A stretch of 48,875 nucleotides of DNA from Bacteroidota bacterium (lineage in GTDB: Bacteria > Bacteroidota > Bacteroidia > JABEUT01), in contig JAKAOA010000007.1 of the NCBI GenBank assembly GCA_021823405.1, positions 1 to 48,875 on the forward strand, written 5' to 3'. Position 1 is the stretch's first letter. Each line of letters opens with the position of its first letter. The translations under genes and the position numbers were made by a program. Of the stretch, positions 25,826-32,450 are shown piece after piece. The notes beneath the pieces are model-generated. The model had not been told where the DNA came from. It did no database searches and saw nothing but the letters and a program-made list of their open reading frames with translations.

Positions 25826-25883
25826 AACTGATTGCCGTGGAAACACATATAAAGAAAAGGGGCAAATTCTATATATGTTTTTT

Positions 25884-25921
25884 CAATATGTAAAGAAAAG
25901 TGCACTTTTCTTTACATATTG
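25884..25921. repeat. Perfect 38-bp palindrome
   Basis: CAATATGTAAAGAAAAGTG (25884-25902) is followed with no spacer by its exact reverse complement (25903-25921). It lies between the convergent AlbA ATPase and HTH genes. It could serve as a bidirectional terminator, an operator or a cruciform-forming site. The low GC content and zero-length spacer are unusual for a terminator. Confidence 0.9.
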
Positions 25922-26012
25922 CATAAAATTGATTGGTTATCAATATTTTACATAAGAAAATAAACCAGAGTAGCCAAAACTATTAAAATTCAATTACTAT
26001 AGGAAGAGTACA

Positions 26013-26357
26013 CTAATACCTCCTCTTCCTACGAATCAGGTAGTTATCAGCTTCCCTTTCAATCTCCTCTATTATTTTCCTGCGCCCGGATTGAATCCAT
26101 TCATTTATTTCCTGCCGGGAGAAGTAAAGACGTTGGCCTCGCTTGTAATAAGGAATACTCATTTTTGATGTAAACCCGTAAATTGTTTGAACAGACAGGC
26201 ATAGTAGTTCTGCAACTTGCTTTACGGTTATATATTCATTCTCACTCTGCGGGGCATCCCTGTTAACAATTTCCCGCAGCATCTGCTCAATGCTATCAAT
26301 TTTCGCCCGGATTTCACCAACAGCTTTAGGAAGCTGCTCAAAAGTTAGTTCATTCAT
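26013..26357 (-). CDS. Excisionase-like helix-turn-helix protein
   Basis: A 114-aa protein. The N-terminal half is a short coiled coil (QLPKAVGEIRAKIDSIEQML). Residues about 43-90 are a MerR/Xis-type winged HTH (EYITVKQVAELLCLSVQTIYGF, then IPYYKRGQRLYFSRQEINEWI). The tail is rich in Arg/Lys. HTH_17 proteins of this kind act as recombination directionality factors or as regulators in Bacteroidota elements. It is divergent from the serine recombinase (88-bp gap), a good arrangement for an excision control gene. The role is inferred. Confidence 0.8.
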   Translation of the reverse strand: MNELTFEQLPKAVGEIRAKIDSIEQMLREIVNRDAPQSENEYITVKQVAELLCLSVQTIYGFTSKMSIPYYKRGQRLYFSRQEINEWIQSGRRKIIEEIEREADNYLIRRKRRY

Positions 26358-26382
26358 AGGTATTATATATTGGTTATTCCGG

Positions 26383-26390
26383 CAAAAATA
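26383..26390 (-). promoter_or_regulatory. -7 box for the excisionase-like gene
   Basis: The minus strand reads TATTTTTG, an exact match, 25 nt ahead of the ATG at 26357. Confidence 0.55.
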
Positions 26391-26445
26391 AAGTTAGTAA
26401 AATGATTGTTTTTAATTCAATAATTAATTATCAAAAACAATCAGT

Positions 26446-27948
26446 ATGAAAAACATCAAAACATTTGAGAGATTTGCCAAAGGGAAACCAGCAAACAAAG
26501 AAAGGAATAACACTTGCGTTATCTACACAAGAGTATCCACAAAAGAACAGGCAGTGCATAATATGAGCCTTGATACTCAGCGACGAGCCTGTGAAACGTA
26601 CGTTAGGAAACAGGGGTACCGGATTATGGCCTATTTCGTGGGCACGTATGAAAGTGCAAAAACAGATGAGCGCATTGAATTTAACAATATGCTCTCTTTT
26701 GTTCAGAAAAGCCGGGAGAAAATCTCATACATTATCGTCTATAGTGTTGACCGTTTCTCCCGCTCCGGGGCAAATGCCATTTATATTACCGAGCAACTTA
26801 AACTTGTAGGAATTAGTGTTATTTCCGTGAGCCAGCCGACTGATGTCAGCACACCAAGTGGATGCCTGCAACAGAATATCCAGTTTATCTTCAGTGAATA
26901 TGACAATCAATTAAGAAGAGAAAAGACAGTTGCAGGAATGAGAGATAAGCTATTACGCGGGGAATGGTGTGTAAAACCACCAATAGGATATGATTCCGTA
27001 ACCATTAATGGCAAACGTTCAATTGTTGCCAATAAAAGCGGAGAATTAATTCGCAAAGCATTTTTATGGAAATTCTATGAGCATTTATCACAAAGTGAAA
27101 TAAGTCGGCGCCTTCAGGCAATGGGAATGAAAATTGGCAAAAGCCACTTATCCTGCGTACTCAAAAATCCATTTTACTGCGGCATTATTTCAAATAAGTT
27201 GCTTGAAGGAAGAGTAATTCAGGGGAAGCATGAAAAGTTAATTTCACAGGAAATGTTTCTCGCAGTTAATGAGCTATTATTTGCTGCCCGAAAACCCAAC
27301 TCATGTTATTGCATTGATAATGAGGAATTACCTCTTAAGCAAACACTATTCTGTAATAAATGTGGTGCAAAAATAACTGGCTATGTTATAATAAAGAAAG
27401 GCATTCCTTATTACAAGTGCCCGACTCTGCATTGCTCATGTAATAAAAACGCAATGCAGCTTGGTATTTTATATTCGGAATTACTCAGTGCGATAAAAAT
27501 TGATGACAAGAAGTATCCTTCATTAAAAAAGGAATTTGCCCTCAATTTTATACAGGTAGAAAAAATCACTCATAATAGCTTAAAAACATACAAAGGATAC
27601 CTTACCTGTGTCAGGAAAAGAATAGAACTTATTGAAGAAAGATTCTCTCTTGATGAGATAAGGGAAAGTCTTTACAATAAGCAACTTGCGAAATTCCAGA
27701 AAGAAAAAGAAGAAATTGAAAAACAAATGGAGAAAATAAAGGCCGGGTTGGTTCCAAAAAAGGACATCAAAGAAGAAGCGGAAAAAATAATTAATAACCT
27801 GCCTGAGATATGGATGTCGGGCAACCTTCGCACCAAAAGATTAATTCAGGCACTTATTTTTCCTGAAGGAATTCACTATGATAAGGCGATGAATAAGTTA
27901 TTCGTCAAAAGACTTGCACCGGGCTTTTACTTATCTAAGTTAGCATAG
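26446..27948 (+). CDS. Large serine recombinase (integrase)
   Basis: A 500-aa site-specific recombinase. The catalytic domain begins CVIYTRVSTKEQ, with the nucleophile S31, and continues with DTQRRACETYV and IIVYSVDRFSRSG. The recombinase domain follows (about 190-290: KPPIGYD, LSQSEISRRLQAMGMKI, NPFYCGII). Next come a zinc ribbon (CNKCGAKITGY...YYKCPTLHC, about 302-330) and a coiled coil (about 380-430). All parts of the large serine recombinase family are present and intact. It is the likely integrase for the tRNA-Lys island, although tRNA sites are more commonly used by tyrosine recombinases. Confidence 0.93.
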   Translation: MKNIKTFERFAKGKPANKERNNTCVIYTRVSTKEQAVHNMSLDTQRRACETYVRKQGYRIMAYFVGTYESAKTDERIEFNNMLSFVQKSREKISYIIVYSVDRFSRSGANAIYITEQLKLVGISVISVSQPTDVSTPSGCLQQNIQFIFSEYDNQLRREKTVAGMRDKLLRGEWCVKPPIGYDSVTINGKRSIVANKSGELIRKAFLWKFYEHLSQSEISRRLQAMGMKIGKSHLSCVLKNPFYCGIISNKLLEGRVIQGKHEKLISQEMFLAVNELLFAARKPNSCYCIDNEELPLKQTLFCNKCGAKITGYVIIKKGIPYYKCPTLHCSCNKNAMQLGILYSELLSAIKIDDKKYPSLKKEFALNFIQVEKITHNSLKTYKGYLTCVRKRIELIEERFSLDEIRESLYNKQLAKFQKEKEEIEKQMEKIKAGLVPKKDIKEEAEKIINNLPEIWMSGNLRTKRLIQALIFPEGIHYDKAMNKLFVKRLAPGFYLSKLA

Positions 27949-27987
27949 GCGAGGTACAAGTAAAATTATCTGCCCGTTACTATTAAG

Positions 27988-28040
27988 TGTTCACTTGTTT
28001 TTACTGTTCACGAAACATGAACAGTATTTATCTGTGAACA
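27988..28040. promoter_or_regulatory. Cluster of four TGTTCA(C) half-sites
   Basis: Between the recombinase stop and the right boundary, TGTTCAC occurs at 27988-27994 and 28005-28011. Its reverse form occurs at 28018-28023 (TGAACA) and 28034-28040 (GTGAACA). The middle pair forms a perfect repeat, TACTGTTCA (28002-28010) and TGAACAGTA (28018-28026). It could be a protein-binding array for the recombinase, the HTH protein or a replication factor. The rest of 27949-28442 holds no credible gene, only a 17-codon ORF at 28113 whose upstream bases resemble those before the recombinase. Confidence 0.65.
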
Positions 28041-28283
28041 TGTGCTAATTCTGCTGCCACGCCATTGACATAATGAATAGTTATTTCGCACCCTAATCAA
28101 AAACAAATCAGTATGAACGAAAACGAGACAAAAGAAGAAGGGTATTTACCTAACACCTGTTGTTAACATAGTTATTAAAAATAAAATTTGGAAAAATCTG
28201 CTCATTTATATCGATGCAACATTATTATATTGAAATAATTTCATTATACTACAATATTGCATAAAGGTTGTTTATTTGAGGGG

Positions 28284-28337
28284 CTATACTAATGAGGCAC
28301 GTCATATTCCTAATTGATTTAAATCATATTAGTATAG
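28284..28337. repeat. Nested inverted repeats near attR
   Basis: CTATACTAAT (28284-28293) and ATTAGTATAG (28328-28337) are exact 10-bp inverted arms. Between them, TGATTTAAATCA (28315-28326) is a perfect palindrome. The structure lies about 105 bp inside the right end of the island. It may be a binding site for recombination or an old transposon end. Confidence 0.7.
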
Positions 28338-28442
28338 GCAATATAGTACTGCTTGGGATAATATAAAGGTAGATAGAGTTTAATTATATCCTTTAAAACA
28401 TATAATTCGCGTAAATCCTCGTAAATTTCGTTCGATATTGTG

Positions 28443-28455
28443 TCCCCGGGGTCAC
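28443..28455 (+). other. attR-like 13-bp repeat
   Basis: TCCCCGGGGTCAC is identical to the tRNA-Lys 3' end at 22900-22912. It lies outside any gene, with the displaced tRNA terminator just downstream, as expected for the distal junction of an island. Confidence 0.8.
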
Positions 28456-28468
28456 ATGGAAAAAGATA

Positions 28469-28507
28469 ATACCATTGTAAATCAACAATTTACTATGGTA
28501 TTTTTTT
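28469..28507 (+). terminator. Displaced native terminator of tRNA-Lys
   Basis: ATACCATTGTAAAT (28469-28482) pairs with ATTTACTATGGTAT (28488-28501) with one mismatch, and seven T residues follow. It lies 14 nt beyond attR, so before integration it would have followed the tRNA directly. Confidence 0.7.
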
Positions 28508-28704
28508 GGGTAAACAATAGGATCGGTTCTTATTTACAGGAGTTTAAAAAGGCCACTGTACCTTCATTGGCAAAGCATATTCAGGTGGAAAAGGGAAAAC
28601 TTGAATATTAGTAGCAATCTCCATGGTAAGTTGATTGTTTAAGTAATGGACTTGGAGCCGACTATATTGGCAATTTTTATTACCTTATTGTTATCCACAA
28701 AACA

Positions 28705-28730
28705 AAAAGCCCTGAATTAACAGGGCTTTT
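28705..28730 (-). terminator. Terminator of tRNA-Met (bidirectional)
   Basis: AAAAGCCCTG and CAGGGCTTTT form a perfect 10-bp stem with a 6-nt loop, with A and T runs on both sides. It lies 14 nt after the tRNA-Met 3' end on the minus strand. Confidence 0.8.
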
Positions 28731-28743
28731 ATGGCTTTCTTTG

Positions 28744-28815
28744 TAGCGGGGGCTGGATTCGAACCAACGACTTTTGGGTTATGAGCCCAACGAGCTACCT
28801 CTGCTCTACCCCGCA
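28744..28815 (-). tRNA. tRNA-Met(CAT), elongator type
   Basis: On the minus strand the anticodon stem TTGGG/CCCAA holds loop CTCATAA (anticodon CAT). The D-stem is GAGC/GCTC and the T-arm is GTTGG-TTCGAAT-CCAGC. The acceptor stem pairs GCGGGG with CCCCGC, while the outermost pair is T.T, so the 5' base is uncertain. A TATCTTTG box lies upstream (28832-28839). A degenerate copy of the gene and its promoter follows at 29168-29247. Confidence 0.9.
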
Positions 28816-28831
28816 ATATATTTTAGAGTTG

Positions 28832-28839
28832 CAAAGATA
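28832..28839 (-). promoter_or_regulatory. -7 box for tRNA-Met
   Basis: The minus strand reads TATCTTTG, an exact match, 16 nt before the mature tRNA 5' end. Confidence 0.65.
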
Positions 28840-28850
28840 CGCTAAATATT

Positions 28851-29117
28851 TTAGTGCTTGTTTATATAATTTAGGGTATAAATTTTCTGAAGAATAAATC
28901 CTCTCCCTTTGGAGCTCTTAAATTGATGTTCTCTACTTATTGCTTCCTGCTTATTTCCAAACTCTTATTTATAAATTAACTGCCAAGGTCTGTACCTGAC
29001 AGAATAACCATTATCAGATAAAAAATTATGTTGGTTTAACCTTTGCTCCAGATTTGAAGTGTAACCTATATATATTTTATCGAAGTCAATAGAATATAGG
29101 GCTTAAACCGTGTACAT
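28851..29117 (-). pseudogene. GIY-YIG nuclease ORF with two internal TAA codons
   Basis: Reading the minus strand from ATG 29117 gives 88 codons in one uninterrupted frame, except for TAA at codons 5 and 51. The peptide reads ALYSIDFDKIYIGYTSN, LEQRLNQHN, YSVRYRPWQLIYK, then EFGNKQEAISREHQFKSSKG. This is the full-length single-domain GIY-YIG (UvrC N-terminal-like) protein common in Bacteroidota, with the YIG triad, Arg and the metal-binding Glu in SREHQFK. No indel has occurred, so the gene was broken by point changes only (expected Tyr and Glu codons). Most likely a recent pseudogene lying between two tRNA-Met copies. Confidence 0.85.
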
Positions 29118-29167
29118 AGTTATTAAATAGTAATACTTTAGATTTTTTTTATCCTACGACCTCAAAA

Positions 29168-29247
29168 GGGCTGGATTCGATCCGCCGGCTGGCGGATATG
29201 AGCACCAAGTGTTCTATCCCGCAATATATTTTAGAGTTGCAAAAATA
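29168..29247 (-). pseudogene. Degenerate tRNA-Met copy with intact promoter
   Basis: The 26 bases at 29218-29243 repeat exactly the promoter-proximal flank of the intact tRNA-Met (28810-28835), and the -7 box TATTTTTG is kept (29240-29247). The body keeps GCGGG, TAGA, GCTCAT and TCGAATCCAGCCC, but the anticodon stem and variable region are replaced. The replacement is a perfect inverted repeat, ATCCGCC-N4-GGCGGAT (29180-29197), which looks like a small palindromic insertion. No functional tRNA can fold. The rest of the gap to 29346 shows no gene. Confidence 0.75.
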
Positions 29248-29346
29248 AGTTACTTTTTATGCGAGTGCTAATGATTTATAAATATAGAGTGCTCCGGTGT
29301 AAAGGATTAGTGCCACGAATAGTTTAATTTAATAGTTTTAACGCTT

Positions 29347-30306
29347 ATGAGAACGAAGAATTTACTTATCGTACTTACCTTCATAAATGTAAACTGCACC
29401 CAAATAGGTAATAGAGACCCAAATAAGTCAGTTTCTCTCCCAACGCCTTATATTGTTGTTTTAGGTATAGCACAGGACGCCGGTTACCCGCAAGCCGGAT
29501 GCCATAAGAAATGTTGCAACCTATATTATAGCGGTAAGGCAAGAAAACATTACGTTTCCTGTCTGGCGATTGTTGACCCGGCAGCTCATAAAAGATGGAT
29601 TTTTGACGCAACTCCCGACTTCGGTTATCAGTTGCATTACCTGGATAGTATAGCACCCGCACAGGATACCCTGCTGAATGGAATTTTTCTTACTCATGCC
29701 CACATAGGGCATTATACCGGACTTATGTATCTCGGCAGGGAAGCCATGAATACAAGTCATGTACCGGTATACGCTATGCCTCGCATGAAGGATTTTATAA
29801 CCGAAAATGGTCCGTGGAGCCAGCTCGTTTCACTTGGAAATATTGACCTGAAATCACTGAAACAGGATAGCGCGATTACCGTATCAGACGGAATCCATAT
29901 TATGCCTTTTACAGTTCCACACCGCAACGAATATTCCGAAACCGTAGGTTATAAGATTTATAATAACAAGAGAAGCGTTATTTTTATTCCCGATATTAAC
30001 AAATGGAATGAATGGAATAAGGATATTCTGAAAGTGATTCAGGAAAACGACCTGTTATTTCTTGATGGAACTTTTTTTAAGTCCGATGAGTTGCCTGGAG
30101 GTAGAATGAACAAAGTACCGCACCCATTCATAGAAGAAAGTATGAAGATATTTTCAAAATTTTCGGTTCAGGACAGGAATAAGGTCTATTTTATTCATTT
30201 CAACCATACTAATCCCGTAATTTATGGAGATAGCGCTACAATCAGCGAAATAAGCACGCAACACTTTCATATAGCGGAAGAGGGAATGATGTTTCCTTTG
30301 CGCTAA
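29347..30306 (+). CDS. PqqB-like metallo-beta-lactamase-fold hydrolase, exported
   Basis: A 319-aa protein with an N-terminal hydrophobic signal that may be a lipoprotein signal (Cys at residue 17). The fold is the metallo-beta-lactamase superfamily in its PqqB-like form: IVVLGIAQDAGYPQAGC, the metal motif THAHIGHYTG, FTVPHRNEYSETVGY, IPDINKW, LFLDGTFF and HFNHTNP. No PQQ genes are nearby and the organism need not make PQQ, so it is a PqqB paralogue of unknown substrate. The family call is firm. Confidence 0.85.
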   Translation: MRTKNLLIVLTFINVNCTQIGNRDPNKSVSLPTPYIVVLGIAQDAGYPQAGCHKKCCNLYYSGKARKHYVSCLAIVDPAAHKRWIFDATPDFGYQLHYLDSIAPAQDTLLNGIFLTHAHIGHYTGLMYLGREAMNTSHVPVYAMPRMKDFITENGPWSQLVSLGNIDLKSLKQDSAITVSDGIHIMPFTVPHRNEYSETVGYKIYNNKRSVIFIPDINKWNEWNKDILKVIQENDLLFLDGTFFKSDELPGGRMNKVPHPFIEESMKIFSKFSVQDRNKVYFIHFNHTNPVIYGDSATISEISTQHFHIAEEGMMFPLR

Positions 30307-30373
30307 GGACTATCATCGCCGCCCAATCCGATTATGCCGGAATCTGCTCGGCGCCCTTTGCTGCATTCAGGCG

Positions 30374-31048
30374 TTAATTTCCGCAATATTTTTTGCTACG
30401 GTCGTTAGGGATTGGCAGTGCGAATATGAAACGGTCCTTATCTGTCCAACTGTAAATATGTTTATCAAAGTCGGTTGCACAATACCCCAACATATATTCG
30501 CCTTTTTTGTGCGTTCCTTTGATGCAAAAGATATATTCAAATGAATTGTCGCTTCGTAACCCGGAGATGGTTCCGGTATTGTTTCGTATGGGGACGTGCT
30601 TTATCTTTTTCATGCCTATATATATCGGCTTGTTGTCAGACATATCGGTGGGTAAAAGGGGCTGTGCATGATGAACCATTTGAGACATTACTATTATCTC
30701 CGGGCCTACCTGCGGCAGGCAGGGTTTGTAGCCATGTTTTGCGGCACTGTCGAGAATATCGTTCCATGGTATGTTCTTCCAACCCGCAAACCCGAGGTCC
30801 TTTAGTGAGACAACAACCAGTTGAAGTTTAGAAGAACTATCATAATCCCGGATTTCGCTCACCAAGGTATCCACCATATCACAAACCGGTTTTTCGCCTA
30901 ACTCGCAACCGTAAAAAAGATTTGCCGAGAAGAGGATGCATTTGAGCGTAATGGTGTCTTTTTTATTATGGTTGCCTCTTGCGTTTGCTCCTATTACGAA
31001 GGCAGGGATTATCCAGCTTAGACCGATAATGAGTATCAGCTTTCGCAT
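30374..31048 (-). CDS. Secreted hypothetical protein
   Basis: A 224-aa protein with a signal peptide (about 1-22, AFVIGANA) and six Cys in the mature region. Not recognised. Its middle (about residues 109-115, PCLPQVG) is encoded by an imperfect palindrome at 30705-30723 of a kind often seen as dispersed repeats in this phylum. This suggests a small repeat has been absorbed into the coding sequence. It is followed on the same strand by two other unknown exported genes further upstream. Confidence 0.6.
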   Translation of the reverse strand: MRKLILIIGLSWIIPAFVIGANARGNHNKKDTITLKCILFSANLFYGCELGEKPVCDMVDTLVSEIRDYDSSSKLQLVVVSLKDLGFAGWKNIPWNDILDSAAKHGYKPCLPQVGPEIIVMSQMVHHAQPLLPTDMSDNKPIYIGMKKIKHVPIRNNTGTISGLRSDNSFEYIFCIKGTHKKGEYMLGYCATDFDKHIYSWTDKDRFIFALPIPNDRSKKYCGN

Positions 31049-31096
31049 GGGGTCATGAAATTATTAACAGTATAATAATAACCCGTAACAATGTAT

Positions 31097-31525
31097 TTAA
31101 CGTGTGTTCTCATTTTTCGTTACAGTTCTTCGGATAGAATCCGGCTTTGCGCTCTCATGAACCGTTTTTAATGGCATTTTTACCGGCAAGCCGGCGTATG
31201 CAGTTTGGAAGTGATTTACTTTTCCCCAGACGTCACCCGAAACTGCGAGATAATTATTCCGGATGGAATATATCTTTACATCGGTAAGGTATATCCCTCC
31301 CGGAACGCTGTTTAATGTGGAATCTATGGCTTGTTCTATGGTTACTGCTTTAGATTGCTTTAATTCCTTTTTGCTGCCGCCCCTGCCGATAAATAATCTT
31401 TCATAATTAGCCGTTGAATCAATTTCCCGGTCAGTCAAAAGGTCGAGCGAACCTATTTCGGTGTATGGACTGATACATGAGGTGATGCACAGACCTGCCA
31501 GATAGATAAAACTTCGTGGTTTCAT
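31097..31525 (-). CDS. Small lipoprotein, hypothetical
   Basis: A protein of about 142 aa. ATG 31525 is chosen because it gives a lipoprotein signal (MKPRSFIYLAGLCITSC, lipobox ending at Cys17), while the longer frame overlaps the next gene. The mature part is mixed alpha/beta (VTIEQAIDSTLNSVPGGIYLTDVKIYSIRNNYLAVSGDVWG), a pattern frequent in small Bacteroidota lipoproteins. The function is unknown. It lies 22 nt after the upstream membrane gene and is probably co-transcribed with it. Confidence 0.6.
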   Translation of the reverse strand: MKPRSFIYLAGLCITSCISPYTEIGSLDLLTDREIDSTANYERLFIGRGGSKKELKQSKAVTIEQAIDSTLNSVPGGIYLTDVKIYSIRNNYLAVSGDVWGKVNHFQTAYAGLPVKMPLKTVHESAKPDSIRRTVTKNENTR

Positions 31526-31547
31526 AATTAACAATTTTAGAATAAGT

Positions 31548-32195
31548 TTAATGAACAAGAAAGCCGACAATGCAAAACCAAATTACACTGATAATTATAT
31601 AACAGCCCCAGTTATCGCGTTTTCTTATTCTGTATGTCTCGTTCAAATAACCTCTTGTAAACGCCCTGTTGATTTCGGTGGCGTTGTTAGCGGTACACTC
31701 TGTATTCTTATTGGAAGTTTTAGTTGTAAATGCAAAAAGGGGTATAAGACCAAGCGCCGGAGTTCCTATAAGGGTTGTGACAATGATTAGTCCATTATCT
31801 AAACGCTTTGTTAAATATGATTCATCAGCATGAAAAACACCTCTGAAATAGGAATTGACCATCTCGCTAGCCTCCTCTTCATTGGAGTAAAACTTTTCAG
31901 AGTGGCGGAAATTGGCAATAAAAGAAACGGTTGAGGAGTTTATGGAACCTGTTCTCATATTATTAGAATCCTGATTTATAATATTCTCATGCAAGGCAGT
32001 TAAATTCATTGAAAGTAGAATCTTTTGCCCTTCTTTCTTATCTGTTGCGCCCTGCGAATGAACAGAATGGGCGAATATCAAAATTAAGAATGCGGGTAAT
32101 AAAACATCTATTGATTTTTGCTTTCTTAACTTAAAAAGTCCCTTGCGCTCACACCAATTTAGCGTAAGATATTGGTTGGAATTCTGACTTGTCAT
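31548..32195 (-). CDS. Hypothetical membrane protein
   Basis: A protein of about 215 aa from ATG 32195 (a GTG at 32258 would add 21 residues of low plausibility). The N-terminal basic stretch is followed by a signal or anchor (SIDVLLPAFLILIFAHSVHSQ). Two hydrophobic spans follow, at about 138-158 (LIIVTTLIGTPALGLIPLFAF) and at the C-terminus (GCYIIISVIWFCIVGFLV). A Thr/Asn-rich loop separates them. No known domain was recognised. It forms a likely two-gene unit with the small lipoprotein. Confidence 0.55.
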   Translation of the reverse strand: MTSQNSNQYLTLNWCERKGLFKLRKQKSIDVLLPAFLILIFAHSVHSQGATDKKEGQKILLSMNLTALHENIINQDSNNMRTGSINSSTVSFIANFRHSEKFYSNEEEASEMVNSYFRGVFHADESYLTKRLDNGLIIVTTLIGTPALGLIPLFAFTTKTSNKNTECTANNATEINRAFTRGYLNETYRIRKRDNWGCYIIISVIWFCIVGFLVH

Positions 32196-32450
32196 GGCTC
32201 TACACGATTTTGATTTGTAAATCAAAATTATTGCGAGGGAAGGGGGCTTATTATACACGCTGTTATTAATTGGGAATAGTCTGCTACAACATATAAAAAG
32301 ATTGTAATGAAGTGATAATATTAAAGTCGGACGCCGCCATAATTAATAAGTCATAAACTTTTCATAACTTTTCAACAGATATGGAAAAAATTAAACGGTG
32401 TTGCCTAAATTCGCAATCCCGAATTAAAAAATAAATATTCCTTACAAGTC

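Larger units (their letters stand above)
22900..28455 (+). mobile_element. Genomic island integrated in the tRNA-Lys 3' end
   Basis: About 5.5 kb bounded by an exact 13-bp direct repeat, TCCCCGGGGTCAC, at 22900-22912 (tRNA 3' end) and 28443-28455. Inside lie a large serine recombinase, an excisionase-like HTH protein, an AlbA-domain ATPase, an uncharacterised protein and a decayed viperin. The DNA looks more A+T-rich than the flanks. Beyond the right repeat is a terminator that would suit the original tRNA-Lys. No conjugation or replication genes are seen, so it would be mobilised by others or be defective. Confidence 0.8.

Noticed and set aside
27988-28040. CRISPR array
   Set aside because: The repeated unit is only 7 bp, in both orientations, without spacers of regular length and without cas genes.
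28495-28611. A 38-codon ORF after attR
   Set aside because: It begins inside the terminator arm and shows no family features. It may be a gene remnant but cannot be supported.
28851-29117. Stop-codon reassignment or readthrough in the GIY-YIG ORF
   Set aside because: All other genes in the window end normally at TAA. Two point mutations in one small gene are the simpler explanation.
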